Source: Merdimonas sp963929015 (lineage in GTDB: Bacteria > Bacillota > Clostridia > Lachnospirales > Lachnospiraceae). From it: DNA of 64,000 nucleotides. The translations under genes were made by a program, and so were the position numbers. The notes below the pieces were generated by a model. It searched no databases. It had not been told where the DNA came from and saw only the letters and a program-made list of their open reading frames with translations. The stretch spans positions 1-64,000 of the forward strand of contig NZ_CAWVHE010000018.1 in NCBI RefSeq assembly GCF_963929015.1, read 5' to 3'. Position 1 is the first letter of the stretch. Each line of letters starts with the position of its first letter. Below, piece after piece: positions 42,112-49,778 of the stretch.

Positions 42112-42726
42112 ATGGGAAGACGAAGGGAAATGGCATATGGGACGCTGTTGATCGCGGCTGTTAATGTGGCGGTGTTCTTGTGTCTGACCCTGGGCGGGCC
42201 TACAGAAGACGGAGAATATATGCTGGAGCACGGAGCTATGTATGTGCCCTGGATTTTGGAATATGGAGAGTATTACCGGCTGTTTACCAGCCTGTTTCTG
42301 CATTTTGGATTTCCCCATCTTTTTAATAATATGGTCATGCTGCTGATGGTGGGCTGGAACCTGGAGCTGGAGATGGGAACGATCCGCTTCCTCATTACCT
42401 ATCTGGTCAGCGGCCTGGCCGGAAATATCCTTTCTGCCTGGCTGGATATCCGGGCGGGAGAATATGCAGTGTCAGCGGGAGCCTCCGGAGCGGTTTTTGG
42501 GATTACGGGCGCGTTGCTCTATGTGGTGATACGCAATCACGGACGGCTTAGAGACATTTCCGGAAGGGGAATGCTCTTTATGGTGGTGATCAGCTTATAT
42601 TATGGATTTTCCAGTACCGGCGTGGACAACGCCGCCCATGTGGGCGGTCTGGCGGCAGGTTTTCTATGCGGGATCCTGCTCTATTGGAAGAGACAGAGAA
42701 AAAACGGCGCCTTTTCCGGGCTCTGA
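42112..42726 (+). CDS. Rhomboid family intramembrane serine protease
   Basis: A 204-residue six-helix protease. The catalytic pair is Ser125 (GASGAVFG) and His176 (NAAHVGGL). The His69/Asn72-73 region (FPHLFNN) helps the oxyanion hole. ATG 42112 follows AAAGGGG; ATG 42091 is weaker. An extended -10 (TGGTATAAT) at about 42051 may drive it separately from the Tad genes. Its 3' end overlaps the histidine kinase gene by 63 nt. Substrates are unknown. Confidence 0.9.
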   Translation: MGRRREMAYGTLLIAAVNVAVFLCLTLGGPTEDGEYMLEHGAMYVPWILEYGEYYRLFTSLFLHFGFPHLFNNMVMLLMVGWNLELEMGTIRFLITYLVSGLAGNILSAWLDIRAGEYAVSAGASGAVFGITGALLYVVIRNHGRLRDISGRGMLFMVVISLYYGFSSTGVDNAAHVGGLAAGFLCGILLYWKRQRKNGAFSGL

Positions 42727-43422
42727 AGAGACGGTTAATTTCCCGCGGTGGGCTTTGGCCGTCCGGTCTGCGATGGCAAGGCCAAGGCCGGTTCCGTTTG
42801 CTTTGCGGGTGACAAAGGGGCGGAAAATGGCGTCAAGATCTTCCGGCCGGATGCCGCAGCCGTTGTCGGATACTGTAAGGAGAAGCTGCCCGGATTCCGC
42901 CTGGGCACAAAAGGAAAGCTGCAGATTTTTTTTCATGTCGGCGGAAGAAAGCAGGGCGTCTCTTGCGTTGGCCAGGAGATTTAAAAGCGCCTGCCGAAGC
43001 TTTATCTGATCGACCAGAAGGACCGGAAGTTCCGGTCCGATCCTGGAGACAAATTCTATATCCGTGTCTGCCAGGGAGGCGGCAAAAGACAGGGCCAGGG
43101 CGCGCAGGTAAGAACTCATGGGAGTTTCTGTAAGATGCAGAGTTTCTCCGTTCTGGAAAGCAGACAGCTCTTCCAGAAGCCGGGTCATATATTCTACATC
43201 CCGGCGCATTTCTTTCCAGTGACGAAAGTCCTGTACTTCCGGGTGACCGGATTCGATGAGCTGAAGAGAACTGTAGACCAGGGCCAGTGGATTGCGGATC
43301 TCGTGGCTGATAGCCCGGATCTCCATCCGGTGGGATTCCAGAAGCCGGGAGATCACCTCTTTGTGCCGGGGGCTTTCCTCCATAATCTGCTGTAATTTGT
43401 CGTAATCTGCCGCATTTAACAT
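42664..43422 (-). CDS. Soluble sensor histidine kinase
   Basis: A 252-residue orphan kinase with no membrane segment and only about 35 residues before the H-box. Phosphoacceptor His is in ISHEIRNPLAL. The N box is NLLANARDAL, G1 is DNGCGI and G2 GTGLGLAIA. The domain resembles NtrB and sporulation kinases that feed phosphate to Spo0A or Spo0F; that role is inference. No response regulator is adjacent. Confidence 0.87.
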   Translation of the reverse strand: MLNAADYDKLQQIMEESPRHKEVISRLLESHRMEIRAISHEIRNPLALVYSSLQLIESGHPEVQDFRHWKEMRRDVEYMTRLLEELSAFQNGETLHLTETPMSSYLRALALSFAASLADTDIEFVSRIGPELPVLLVDQIKLRQALLNLLANARDALLSSADMKKNLQLSFCAQAESGQLLLTVSDNGCGIRPEDLDAIFRPFVTRKANGTGLGLAIADRTAKAHRGKLTVSSEPGKGAVFSLSLPIEQDPA

Positions 43423-43508
43423 TGATATTACCGCCTTTCTGACTTATCAGTTTAGCATCGGCGGTTCTAATATTCAATCAAAATTTTAGAGAAAGAAGGA
43501 TGAAAAAG

Positions 43509-43913
43509 ATGAAGGATGAGAATTGTATTTTTTGTAAGCTTGCCAACGGAGAGATTCCCACAGCAACACTGTATGAGGACGATGATTTCCGCGTGATCTT
43601 GGATGCAGGTCCGGCAGCAAAAGGACATGCGCTGATCCTTCCCAAGGAGCACTATGCCAATCTCTATGAGCTGGACGATGAGCTGGCGGCAAAGGTTCTG
43701 GTGCTGGCCAAGAAGATGATCACAAAGCTTACGGACGTCCTGGGATGCGACGGATATAACATCGTACAGAACAACGGCGAGGCCGCCGGGCAGACAGTCT
43801 TCCATTTTCACCTGCATATGATCCCGCGGTATAAGGATGACGGCGTAGGACTGACCTGGAAGATGGGCGAACTGACAGAAGAAGATAAGAACGACATTCT
43901 TTCCAGGATGTAA
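43509..43913 (+). CDS. HIT family hydrolase
   Basis: A 134-residue histidine-triad protein acting on nucleoside phosphoramidates or dinucleotides. The triad is HFHLHMIP near residue 97, with an N-terminal CIFCK zinc pair. ATG 43509 lies 8 nt after AAGGA; ATG 43500 overlaps that ribosome site. Confidence 0.9.
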   Translation: MKDENCIFCKLANGEIPTATLYEDDDFRVILDAGPAAKGHALILPKEHYANLYELDDELAAKVLVLAKKMITKLTDVLGCDGYNIVQNNGEAAGQTVFHFHLHMIPRYKDDGVGLTWKMGELTEEDKNDILSRM

Positions 43914-43941
43914 TCCCATGTGAAAGTAAAGGAATACCGAT

Positions 43942-44502
43942 GTGAAGGCAGAGTCAAATGGAAGAGATGCGTTTGATGCCATATACGAAGAAAATGCCGA
44001 AATTGTTTATCAGACAGCGAAGCGGTATGTGGGAAATCATCATGCGGCAGAAGAGATCATGCAGGAAACATTTCTGAAGCTCTTCCAGGTTATGGAAAAT
44101 ACAAATATAAGAGCTGCAAAGCCATGGCTGATCCTGACGGCAAAGTATGCGGCGATGAATTATAAGCGGGACGGATCGAGAGAATATCCGGTAGCGGAGT
44201 TTACCGAGGAGGAAGAAGAGCGGCTGTCCCGTTTCTTTGAAGATCCGCAGGAGTGTTTTGCCGGAAAGCAGATGGAGAAAGAATACATAGAACTGGCCGA
44301 CGAGATCTTTGCGGCAATCTATAAGAAAAATAAAAGATGGTACGACGCGCTTACCATTACCTATGTGCTGGAAAAGCCGCAGAAACAGGTGGCGGAACAG
44401 ATGGGGATGGATCTGGAATCGTTTCACAGCATGTTGTACCGCGCAAGAAAGTGGGTCAGAGATCACTATGAATATCGTCTGGACCGGATCAGGGAATTTT
44501 GA
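43942..44502 (+). CDS. RNA polymerase sigma-70 family (ECF-like) sigma factor
   Basis: A 186-residue ECF-type sigma factor. Region 2 covers about 10-75 (IYEENAEIVYQTAKRYVGNHHAAEEIMQETFLKLF). Region 4 is about 120-180 (ALTITYVLEKPQKQVAEQMGMDLESFHSMLYRARKWV). No anti-sigma gene follows. The DUF-type membrane protein at 45709 is a possible partner by proximity only. GTG start after AAAGGA. Confidence 0.85.
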   Translation: MKAESNGRDAFDAIYEENAEIVYQTAKRYVGNHHAAEEIMQETFLKLFQVMENTNIRAAKPWLILTAKYAAMNYKRDGSREYPVAEFTEEEEERLSRFFEDPQECFAGKQMEKEYIELADEIFAAIYKKNKRWYDALTITYVLEKPQKQVAEQMGMDLESFHSMLYRARKWVRDHYEYRLDRIREF

Positions 44503-44503
44503 A

Positions 44504-44538
44504 AGCCCCCATATCCGGCCGGAGGGCCGGTGGGGGCT
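44504..44538. terminator. Hairpin between the sigma factor and murG
   Basis: AGCCCCC (44504-44510) pairs with GGGGGCT (44532-44538), enclosing CCGGCC-GGAG-GGCCGG. T-tails are weak on both sides, but the position between convergent genes fits a shared terminator. Confidence 0.6.
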
Positions 44539-44546
44539 ATTGTGAC

Positions 44547-45611
44547 TTAGGAGACAACAGATTCGATCAGGTCGATAATGGTATCGATGGAATTCTGCTG
44601 GGGAGACTTTTTCATTGCGTCTATGTAAGACTCCCTGTTGTCATACAATTTCCGGATGGCCGCCAGAAGAACTTCCGAAGTCAGAGATTCTTCTTCCAGG
44701 ACCATGCTGTACCCCTGTTTTTCAAAGGAGCGGGCATTCAGGATCTGATCGCCCCGGCTCTGGGAGGCGGGAAGCGGGATCAGAAGATTCGGCTTATGAA
44801 GGGCCAGCAGCTCGCAGATGGCGTTGGCTCCGGCGCGGGAGATCACCAGATCTGTCAGAGCGAACAAGTCCTTGAGTTCCTCTTTGATATATTCATACTG
44901 AGCATACCCTTCCAGCTGGTCTAAGGAGTGGTCAATCTTGCCTTTTCCGCACAGATGTACCACCTGGAAAGATTTTAAAAGTTCCGGAAGAACGCTCCGG
45001 ACAGCTTCATTTACCGCCACTGATCCAAGGCTTCCGCCAATGACCAGGATCACCGGTTTATCGGAAGTGAAATGCAAAAACTCCAGGGCTTTATATTTGT
45101 CTCCGGACAGCAGTTCCTGGCGGATCGGAGAACCGGTCAGCACAGCTTTTCCTTCCGGAAGATAAGAAAGCGTTTCCGGGAAGTTACAGCAGACCTTTGT
45201 GGCGGAAGGAAGCGCCAGTTTGTTGGCAAGGCCGGGAGTCATATCCGATTCATGGATGATGACCGGCACATGGCGGCGTTTTCCGGCCATGACCACTGGC
45301 ACAGAGACGAATCCGCCTTTGGAAAAGATCACATCCGGCTTCAGGATCTTGATGAGCCGTTTTGCCTCGCCAAGTCCTTTCAGGACACGGAAGGGGTCTG
45401 TAAAATTCTGTACACTGAAATAGCGACGCAGTTTTCCGGAAGAAATTCCGTGGTACGGAATCCCGAACTGCTCGATCAGTTCTTTTTCAATGCCATTGTA
45501 GGAGCCGATATAGTGGATGTCATATCCCAGCTCTCTAAGTCTTGGCAAAAGAGCAATATTAGGAGTAACGTGGCCGGCAGTGCCGCCACCGGTTAAGATA
45601 ATACGTTTCAT
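44547..45611 (-). CDS. murG: UDP-GlcNAc:muramylpentapeptide-lipid I GlcNAc transferase
   Basis: A 354-residue GT28 enzyme at the inner membrane face that makes lipid II. The Gly-rich loop is TGGGTAGHVTPN. The UDP-GlcNAc site includes GGSLGS and SRAGANAICELLALHKPNLLIPLP. It stands outside a dcw cluster, as often in Clostridia. It may be the only or a second copy; this cannot be told from the window. Confidence 0.93.
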   Translation of the reverse strand: MKRIILTGGGTAGHVTPNIALLPRLRELGYDIHYIGSYNGIEKELIEQFGIPYHGISSGKLRRYFSVQNFTDPFRVLKGLGEAKRLIKILKPDVIFSKGGFVSVPVVMAGKRRHVPVIIHESDMTPGLANKLALPSATKVCCNFPETLSYLPEGKAVLTGSPIRQELLSGDKYKALEFLHFTSDKPVILVIGGSLGSVAVNEAVRSVLPELLKSFQVVHLCGKGKIDHSLDQLEGYAQYEYIKEELKDLFALTDLVISRAGANAICELLALHKPNLLIPLPASQSRGDQILNARSFEKQGYSMVLEEESLTSEVLLAAIRKLYDNRESYIDAMKKSPQQNSIDTIIDLIESVVS

Positions 45612-45708
45612 AAGGACCTCCCAGGCTAATATACTATACCTATATTATACGTTTTCGGGGCTTTTGGTCAAGTGAAAGAACGTCCGGGAAACGAAAGAGG
45701 AAAGAAAA

Positions 45709-46602
45709 ATGGAAAAAAACAAAGACAATCTGGAACAACACCTCCGGGAAGGCTTTCAAAGGCTGGCAGAGGCGGAAGAACAGAAGATCACAGAAGAAAG
45801 AAAACAAGAATCCGACCATAAGAACGCCATGCCGGAAGGAACCAAAGAGTCCGTCCGCGCAAGGCTGGATCATGAGATAGAAAAGATCAGAGAACAGGAA
45901 GAGAAAGCGAAAGAGAAAACAGAGGCGGATAGCTATATCCGGCTGTCAGCAGAGGACAGACGGGCGCTGGAACTGGGGCGCAGAGCGCTGCAGGAGGAAA
46001 AGAACGGCATCCATCGCCGTCGCAGGCCACTGAAAGTCTATCTTGCCGTGGCCGCAGTGATTGCCGCCACTCTGGCTGTCAGCGTAGGCGTCATGGGCGG
46101 CCCCGAGAGGGTGGTGCAGATGGCAAGGCAGGCTGTGGGCGGAAGAGAAGTGGAACAGGTAGATTCCAGTGATGAGAATCTGGTGATCGTAGAAGAAAAT
46201 GAAGAAGAGGCTTACCAGATGATCGCGGATGAATTTGGGGTGGAACCAGTTAGAATTGTTGAACAGTCAAATCGGTTGATATTTGAGAAAATGACTTTTG
46301 AAAAATCTATGCAGGTCGCAGAATTGTTCTATCGGCTGGATGATGAACGATTGATGTATTTTATTAATGCATCTTATAAAGATTCTTCCTGGGGGATAGA
46401 CGTAGAAGAGGAAATTGCGAAGTCTTATATTTTAAATGAAGGCAAAGAAAATCAGATAGAAGTAAAAGAATATTTGGTAGAACCAAACCAGAAGGAACGA
46501 TATTCGGCGCGATTTTCTTACTGGGGACTAGAGTATTTTCTGGTTGGCTCGGTTTCAGAAGCTAACTTTAAAGAAATTATAGATAATTTATTTTTTTATT
46601 AA
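45709..46602 (+). CDS. Single-pass membrane protein of unknown function, anti-sigma-like layout
   Basis: A 297-residue protein. An acidic, Glu/Lys/Arg-rich cytosolic part (about 1-105) is followed by one helix (about 107-127, VYLAVAAVIAATLAVSVGV) and an outer domain (about 150-297). The layout resembles DUF4367/anti-sigma proteins, but no zinc-finger motif is seen. Base composition drops sharply to AT-rich from about 46230 to the end, so the outer domain looks chimeric or acquired. Confidence 0.6.
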   Translation: MEKNKDNLEQHLREGFQRLAEAEEQKITEERKQESDHKNAMPEGTKESVRARLDHEIEKIREQEEKAKEKTEADSYIRLSAEDRRALELGRRALQEEKNGIHRRRRPLKVYLAVAAVIAATLAVSVGVMGGPERVVQMARQAVGGREVEQVDSSDENLVIVEENEEEAYQMIADEFGVEPVRIVEQSNRLIFEKMTFEKSMQVAELFYRLDDERLMYFINASYKDSSWGIDVEEEIAKSYILNEGKENQIEVKEYLVEPNQKERYSARFSYWGLEYFLVGSVSEANFKEIIDNLFFY

Positions 46603-46672
46603 TATTTTCGTCAGTTTTTGTCGCCTGATGTGTCTATCTTATGAGAGAGTAAGGTGCAGAGGGAGGTGAGAG

Positions 46673-47152
46673 TTGAGAAAAAGAATTTTGTCAGCCTTAT
46701 GTATCGCCCTGCTGGTTTTCAGCATACCATTTTTCCCGGCCGGGCGGGTGCAGGCGGCTGACGTGCCTGTTTTGGATGGCTCCAGACTGACCCATGAGGA
46801 TGAGTCTGTCGGTTATGACACCAAGCTGACCCGCGGAGTAGACCTGCTGACCGGGTATTCCAAGGTGGTACGCCTGGGCCCTGGAAAGATCTATGCCGGG
46901 GGTACCACGATTGCGACAGATGTGGTAGACAGGATTAAGGTTGTGGTAATTGTTGAACGCGCCCAGGAAGGGGATACGGAATGGGAGTTCTATGACACCT
47001 GGAGAAAAGAGAATGAGAATGCGGACCGGGTGGGATCTAACAAGACCTTATTGGTGGAAGGAGGATACTACTACCGGACCAGATGTCTTCACTCCGCAAA
47101 CCAGGATGTCAGCAGTTCCTTTACCAACGGCGTCTATGTGGAAGATCCGTAG
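46673..47152 (+). CDS. Small secreted protein (DUF6147-like)
   Basis: A 159-residue protein with a signal peptide (about 1-28, ending VQA) and a compact outer domain. The pattern RGVDLLTGYSKVVRLGPGKIYAGGTT...YYYRTRCLHSA is like DUF6147 proteins of Lachnospiraceae, function unknown. The TTG start at 46673 is set by GGGAGGTGAGAG; no ATG fits the signal sequence. Confidence 0.7.
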   Translation: MRKRILSALCIALLVFSIPFFPAGRVQAADVPVLDGSRLTHEDESVGYDTKLTRGVDLLTGYSKVVRLGPGKIYAGGTTIATDVVDRIKVVVIVERAQEGDTEWEFYDTWRKENENADRVGSNKTLLVEGGYYYRTRCLHSANQDVSSSFTNGVYVEDP

Positions 47153-47287
47153 CCATTCAAAGGGAACAGAAAAAGGGAGGTTTGCCGGAAACGGCAACCA
47201 TGAGGAGAAAGGATACGTTGCGATCAAGGATCCAAAAAAGAGAAAGATAACGAAGAGCGATCCCGGGGAACCGGGTGAATGAAAAGT

Positions 47288-47426
47288 CCGGGAGAGCTGT
47301 GGGGCGCGCTGCCTGGCGGCGCAGCTATATTTTTATTAAAAAAATAAAATCCTTACATTGAGAAACCGTAAGGCCCGGGTTGAGGGCTAAAGTCGTCGCC
47401 TGCAGCACGTCCCACAGCTCTCCCGG
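47288..47426. ncRNA. Candidate structured RNA or MITE-like element
   Basis: CCGGGAGAGCTGTGGG (47288-47303) is perfectly complementary to CCCACAGCTCTCCCGG (47411-47426). The pairing continues inward with few mismatches (…GCGCGCTGC with GCAGCACG…). Internal hairpins include CCTTAC/GTAAGG (47351-47373). The centre is A/T-rich. No known RNA family was recognised. A small transposon relic with terminal inverted repeats is equally possible. Confidence 0.4.
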
Positions 47427-47508
47427 CAGAGAATCTAATCTGGGAAATTGGTTTTTTCATTTTACATTGGCAGAACGCCAAACCCAACATAGCAGCAGCG
47501 TAAAAAAG

Positions 47509-47545
47509 AAAAGGATGCGGGCAGAATGGCCCGCATCCTTTTTTG
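47509..47545. terminator. Bidirectional terminator
   Basis: AAAAGGATGCGGGC and GCCCGCATCCTTTT (14 bp) with a 6-nt loop, A and T tracts on both sides. It serves the minus-strand TSCPD gene and anything transcribed from the left. Confidence 0.88.
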
Positions 47546-47587
47546 TTGGCGACCGCTTACATGCCGCGGCAGTGTCCGCCCTGCTTC

Positions 47588-47833
47588 TTAGGCCTGCCCG
47601 ATAGCCTGTTTTAAGGCCCAGGCCAGCTGATCCGGACAGGACGTTGCCTTATTTCCGCAGCGGATGCCTTCCAGTCTTTCAATGGCATCGTGGACATTCA
47701 TTCCCTTTACCAGGTGGGAGATGCCCTGCGTGTTGCCGCTGCATCCGCCTACAAATTGCACATTCTGGATGGTGTCGCCCTCCAGATCCACATGGATCAG
47801 GCGGGAACAGACGCCGTGTGGGATATATTCCAT
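47588..47833 (-). CDS. TSCPD domain protein (TIGR03905 type)
   Basis: An 81-residue single-domain protein. The TSCPD fold resembles the C-terminal domain of some ribonucleotide reductases. Conserved Cys/Gly features are GGCSGNTQGISHLVKG, RCGNKATSCPDQLAWAL. Four Cys in this pattern suggest metal binding. Function unknown. It is divergent from mtnN. Confidence 0.88.
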   Translation of the reverse strand: MEYIPHGVCSRLIHVDLEGDTIQNVQFVGGCSGNTQGISHLVKGMNVHDAIERLEGIRCGNKATSCPDQLAWALKQAIGQA

Positions 47834-47973
47834 GGTAAGATCCCTCCTTACAACTGATCTTCAGATTTTGATTTTGCCTTTTGGCACTCCGATTATAGCA
47901 GAAAATGTTGCGGTTCTCAAGAGATTCTGCTAGAGTCTGTAGAAGAGACAGACTGAATAGGGAGGTTTAGAAG

Positions 47974-48669
47974 ATGAAGATAGGGATCATCGGCGCCATG
48001 GAAGACGAAGTGGCAGCCTTAAAGGAAGCGATGGAAGGATCCGGAACAGAAAGGATCGCAGGGATGGAGTTTACAGAGGGGCTGCTGGAGGGCCGGGGAG
48101 TCATCGTTGTCCGAAGCGGCGTGGGGAAGGTAAACGCTGCCGTCTGCGCCCAGACGCTGGCAGATCATTTTCAGGCGGACGTTTTGATCAACACCGGCAT
48201 TGCCGGGTCTCTGGACGCCAGGATTGACATCGGAGATATGGTGATTTCCACAGACGCGGTGTATCATGATGTGGACGCTGGAACCTTTGGGTATGCGCCC
48301 GGGCAGGTACCCCAGATGGAGACGTTTTCCTTCCCGGCGGAGGAATCGCTGATCCGGAAAGCGGCGGCGGCCAACCAGGCGGCAAATCCGCAGATCCACA
48401 CGTTTACCGGCCGGATCGCAAGCGGCGACCAGTTTGTGGGAGACCAGGCGAAAAAAGACTGGATCCGGGATACATTTCAGGCTATGTGCGTAGAGATGGA
48501 GGGGGCGGCGATTGCCCATACGGCATACCTGAACAATCTTTCGTATGTCATCATTCGGGCCATTTCGGACAAAGCCGACAATAGCGCCGTAGAAGACTAT
48601 CCGGTGTTTGAACAAAAGGCGATCGCCCACAGTGTGGCGCTGGTAAGAGAAATGCTCAGAAGATGGTAA
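47974..48669 (+). CDS. mtnN: 5'-methylthioadenosine/S-adenosylhomocysteine nucleosidase
   Basis: A 231-residue cytosolic enzyme that removes adenine from MTA and SAH, feeding methionine recycling and quorum-signal precursors. Visible are IGAMEDEV (Glu), NTGIAGSL, CVEMEGAA (ribose-binding Met-Glu) and the catalytic Asp in ISDKAD. AGGGAGGTTTAGAAG precedes the start. Confidence 0.94.
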   Translation: MKIGIIGAMEDEVAALKEAMEGSGTERIAGMEFTEGLLEGRGVIVVRSGVGKVNAAVCAQTLADHFQADVLINTGIAGSLDARIDIGDMVISTDAVYHDVDAGTFGYAPGQVPQMETFSFPAEESLIRKAAAANQAANPQIHTFTGRIASGDQFVGDQAKKDWIRDTFQAMCVEMEGAAIAHTAYLNNLSYVIIRAISDKADNSAVEDYPVFEQKAIAHSVALVREMLRRW

Positions 48670-48750
48670 AAGGCCCGGCGCGTTTTTGCGACAGGGGCTG
48701 TCAGGAACTGCCGGGATCCATGCAGAATCTGACGAACGTTTTCAGAAGCG

Positions 48751-48801
48751 CTCCTTTTGATTTTCCAGTATAATGCAAATCAAAAGGAGGGCTTTTTTAT
48801 G
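48751..48801 (+). terminator. Terminator-like hairpin containing the next ribosome site
   Basis: CTCCTTTTGATTT (48751-48763) pairs perfectly with AAATCAAAAGGAG (48777-48789). T6 (48793-48798) touches ATG 48799. The loop contains TATAAT (48769-48774). It should end mtnN transcripts and hide the Shine-Dalgarno of the next gene. Confidence 0.78.
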
Positions 48802-49608
48802 TTAAAAGTAATGATGGAGGGGCGCATACTGTATGTGCTGATGGGGATCATGGCGGCGGCCGGGATATGGAGCAAGATTGTGGTCAATGTATCGCTGGGA
48901 CGTCTTCTTCGGGGGGCAGGAAATATGAACAAGAGCAGCCACCCGCTGATGCGTCTGGTAAAGGCAAAGTTTGAACATGCCTGTATGGTCAGCGATACGG
49001 TGGAAAATGTGGGAGTATTTGTGGAAAAATATCTGTATGAGTACCGGGTGCTGGGGCTTAGGCTGCATACGCTAAGGCGGATGGAAAAGATCTGCGCCTT
49101 AGGATGCCTGATCCTGGGGGCGCTTGGAATGGCCGGATGGTACGCGCTGGAAGGCATGGGGGACGCGGCGCTTCGGACAGGCGCCGGCGGAGCGGTTCTT
49201 GCGATCCTGGTGTATCTTTTCCATCTGACGACGGACGAATCGTATCGCCTGCAGGCAGCCAGGAACTATATGGTGGATTACCTGCAAAATGTCTGCCGCC
49301 GCAAGTATGAGAAGGCAGCGCAAAAGGAACTCAAAGTCATGACGCCGGAAGCCCATCCGGCAGAAGAAGCCGGCAGCCTGCCGGTGATGATGATCAAGAA
49401 GAAGGAAGAACCGGATCAAGAGAAGGAAAGCATTGACGCGGACAGGCAAGACGCGCCGGAAGCGCGGCCTGCGAGTTCCGGCGTGCAAAAGATCCGCAGG
49501 GAAGAAAAAGAAGAGCAGGAGAAAAAAGAGGACAAAACCGCCGGTGAGGACAGGCCTCTGGATAAAGACGTGCTGATCCGGCGGATCCTGGAGGAATATA
49601 TGGCGTAA
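48799..49608 (+). CDS. Membrane protein of unknown function with acidic C-terminal tail
   Basis: A 269-residue protein not matched to a named family. An N-terminal helix (about 5-25) and two more (about 98-118 and 128-145) flank a cytosolic loop with conserved-looking HACMVSDTVENVGVFVEKYLYEY. The C-terminal 100 residues are highly charged (KKEEPDQEKE...). The start follows AAAGGAGG at 48783-48790. The adjacent hairpin is shared in style with cwlD and spoIID. Confidence 0.6.
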   Translation: MLKVMMEGRILYVLMGIMAAAGIWSKIVVNVSLGRLLRGAGNMNKSSHPLMRLVKAKFEHACMVSDTVENVGVFVEKYLYEYRVLGLRLHTLRRMEKICALGCLILGALGMAGWYALEGMGDAALRTGAGGAVLAILVYLFHLTTDESYRLQAARNYMVDYLQNVCRRKYEKAAQKELKVMTPEAHPAEEAGSLPVMMIKKKEEPDQEKESIDADRQDAPEARPASSGVQKIRREEKEEQEKKEDKTAGEDRPLDKDVLIRRILEEYMA

Positions 49609-49778
49609 AAAAACTGCGGCCTGCCGCTTTGTATCGCACCGATGCGCTTGCGAAACCATTCCTAATTTGCTAATATAATAATGCCGGGGCCGCAAAAGCC
49701 TGGATCCGGACGGAACCTTTGGAAAGCGCCGCGGCAAAACAACGATCCTTGGGATTAAGAATGGAAGGAGTCACGATC

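Larger units (their letters stand above)
47153..47587. other. Non-coding stretch with structured element and terminator
   Basis: 435 bases with no credible ORF. They contain a 139-bp element with complementary ends (47288-47426) and a strong terminator (47509-47545). The sequence between 47160 and 47285 is purine-rich without clear structure. Confidence 0.6.

Noticed and set aside
47281..47430. RNase P RNA, suggested by GAAAAGTCCGGG at the left end
   Set aside because: The element is only about 140 nt and lacks the other conserved RNase P regions.
47281..47430. 6S RNA or SRP RNA, suggested by the rod-like pairing
   Set aside because: No central bubble typical of 6S and no SRP GGAA tetraloop or Alu motif could be found; the class is left open.
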